This document shows, in pieces, positions 16,303 to 16,823 of a stretch of DNA of 16,823 nucleotides (within the stretch, counting starts at the first letter, position 1; the number at the start of each line of letters is the position of its first letter). The position numbers were made by a program, and so were the translations under genes. The DNA is from Flavisolibacter sp. GTDB lineage: Bacteria; Bacteroidota; Bacteroidia; Chitinophagales; Chitinophagaceae. The stretch is from positions 1 to 16,823 of the forward strand of contig JACDAZ010000243.1 in NCBI GenBank assembly GCA_013695175.1, written 5' to 3'. A model generated the notes under the pieces. It was given only the letters and a program-made list of their open reading frames with translations. It did no database searches and had not been told where the DNA came from.

Positions 16303-16314
16303 TGATCAAAATCA
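16303..16314. promoter_or_regulatory. FNR/Crp-type palindrome between hemH and hemA
   Basis: TGAT-CAAA-ATCA, the same core and 4-base spacer as the two sites upstream of hemN. Its centre is about 76 to 78 bp from both start points expected from the hemA and hemH -7 boxes, so it could serve both divergent genes. The regulator is inferred to be of the FNR/Crp family. Confidence 0.45.
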
Positions 16315-16321
16315 TTTATTC

Positions 16322-16343
16322 AAATGACATTGCAATGACATTG
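16322..16343. promoter_or_regulatory. Tandem 11-bp palindromes upstream of hemA (possible operator)
   Basis: AAATGACATTG is followed at once by CAATGACATTG. The second is a perfect odd palindrome (CAATG-A-CATTG) and the first differs at one end base. The period of 11 bp puts both copies on about the same face of the helix. The pair ends 27 bp before the hemA -7 box, where a regulator would meet RNA polymerase. Confidence 0.45.
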
Positions 16344-16370
16344 TTTTTCGGTTGTCGTTTGCTGCACATT

Positions 16371-16378
16371 TATTTTTG
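16371..16378 (+). promoter_or_regulatory. Putative -7 box of hemA
   Basis: TATTTTTG is an exact TAnnTTTG match, 23 bases before the hemA ATG. Transcription would start near 16385. The -33 element is weak: a TTG at 16352-16354 is 16 bases upstream, slightly close for the family. Confidence 0.5.
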
Positions 16379-16401
16379 CACTGAAGATTGACAAGCAGAG
16401 C

Positions 16402-16823
16402 ATGAACCATTACTTTAAGAATATTTCTAATTTTTTTGTTGCCGGTATCAATTATAAAAAATCTGATACTTCCACAAGGGGTGAGTTTGCTATCAACCAC
16501 GATCAGTACAAAAAGATTTTAAATAAGGCTACAGAACAGGGTTTAAATGAAATTTTTATTCTTTCTACCTGCAACCGTACTGAAATTTATGGTTTTGCTT
16601 ACTGTGCTCACCAGCTTATAGAACTTTTATGTTCTGAAACTGTGGGTGATTATGAAACTTTTAAATCTGTTGCCTATATGAAAAATGGTGCAGATGCCAT
16701 AGAACATGTTTTTAATGTAGGCGCCGGGCTCGACTCACAGATTTTAGGCGATTATGAAATTGTAGGTCAACTAAAGGCAGCAGTGAAATTTTCAAAAAAT
16801 GAAGGTTTTGTTAGTGCTTTTAC
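16402..16823 (+). CDS. hemA: Glutamyl-tRNA reductase, N-terminal part (cut by window edge)
   Basis: HemA reduces glutamyl-tRNA(Glu) to glutamate-1-semialdehyde with NADPH, the committed step of C5-pathway tetrapyrrole synthesis. The ATG at 16402 opens a frame that runs off the right edge after 140 codons. The catalytic cysteine is C57 in ILSTCNRTEIYGF (53-65). Further on, GLDSQILGDYEIVGQLKAA (109-127) corresponds to the family's GLDSxxxGExQIxxQxKxA signature, with D in place of the usual first E and E in place of Q. It is divergent from hemH across about 178 bp that hold a -7 box, a TGAT-N4-ATCA palindrome and a tandem 11-bp palindrome. Identification is firm despite truncation. Confidence 0.95.
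   Translation, partial: MNHYFKNISNFFVAGINYKKSDTSTRGEFAINHDQYKKILNKATEQGLNEIFILSTCNRTEIYGFAYCAHQLIELLCSETVGDYETFKSVAYMKNGADAIEHVFNVGAGLDSQILGDYEIVGQLKAAVKFSKNEGFVSAF

Overview
The window looks like a chromosomal core region of a Bacteroidota bacterium, probably of the Chitinophagaceae or a nearby family. The grounds are a GldB gliding-motility lipoprotein gene, a MoxR/DUF58/BatD-like/VWA cluster of Bacteroidota layout, near absence of Shine-Dalgarno sequences, AT-rich intergenic DNA, and promoter-like -7 boxes of the Bacteroidota form TAnnTTTG upstream of hemA and hemH. No rRNA, tRNA, CRISPR array, transposase or phage gene was seen. Several of the longest possible frames begin at TTG; the ATG starts given here fit family alignments and gene spacing better.

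Left part (1-5157). A truncated PIN-domain remnant at the left edge is followed by a tight minus-strand operon reading moxR, DUF58, BatD-like, VWA (BatA-like), rsgA. Its joints are very short or overlapping: 7 bp, a 4-bp ATGA overlap, 1 bp, and a 1-base TAATG overlap. The first four genes match the 'aerotolerance' (Bat) system of Bacteroidota without its batB/batC tail; rsgA, a ribosome-assembly GTPase, is coupled to the end.

Middle part (5158-10230). A lipoprotein of unknown function runs tail-to-tail, with no spacing, into glutamine-dependent NAD+ synthase (nadE). Divergent from nadE is gldB, which converges on apaG. A stretch of about 620 bp with no convincing gene follows, then a DinB-superfamily protein gene. 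A perfect 14-bp hairpin separates that gene from a convergent TonB-dependent receptor gene and probably ends both transcripts.

Right part (10231-16823). A FecA-like TonB-dependent outer-membrane receptor is divergent from hemN. Then come minus-strand hemJ, a four-helix-bundle protein gene and hemH, and finally a divergent hemA cut by the window edge. Four heme-biosynthesis steps are thus clustered: glutamyl-tRNA reductase, O2-independent coproporphyrinogen oxidase, HemJ protoporphyrinogen oxidase and ferrochelatase, next to an iron or iron-chelate importer.

Two things stand out. First, the palindrome TGAT-N4-ATCA, the core of an FNR-type site, occurs three times by my reading, all in the two intergenic regions in front of heme genes. 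Second, the four-helix-bundle gene is cut by an in-frame TAG, after which the same frame continues with family-like sequence up to just before hemJ. I see no wholly new defence or mobile system here; most of the window is ordinary core genome.
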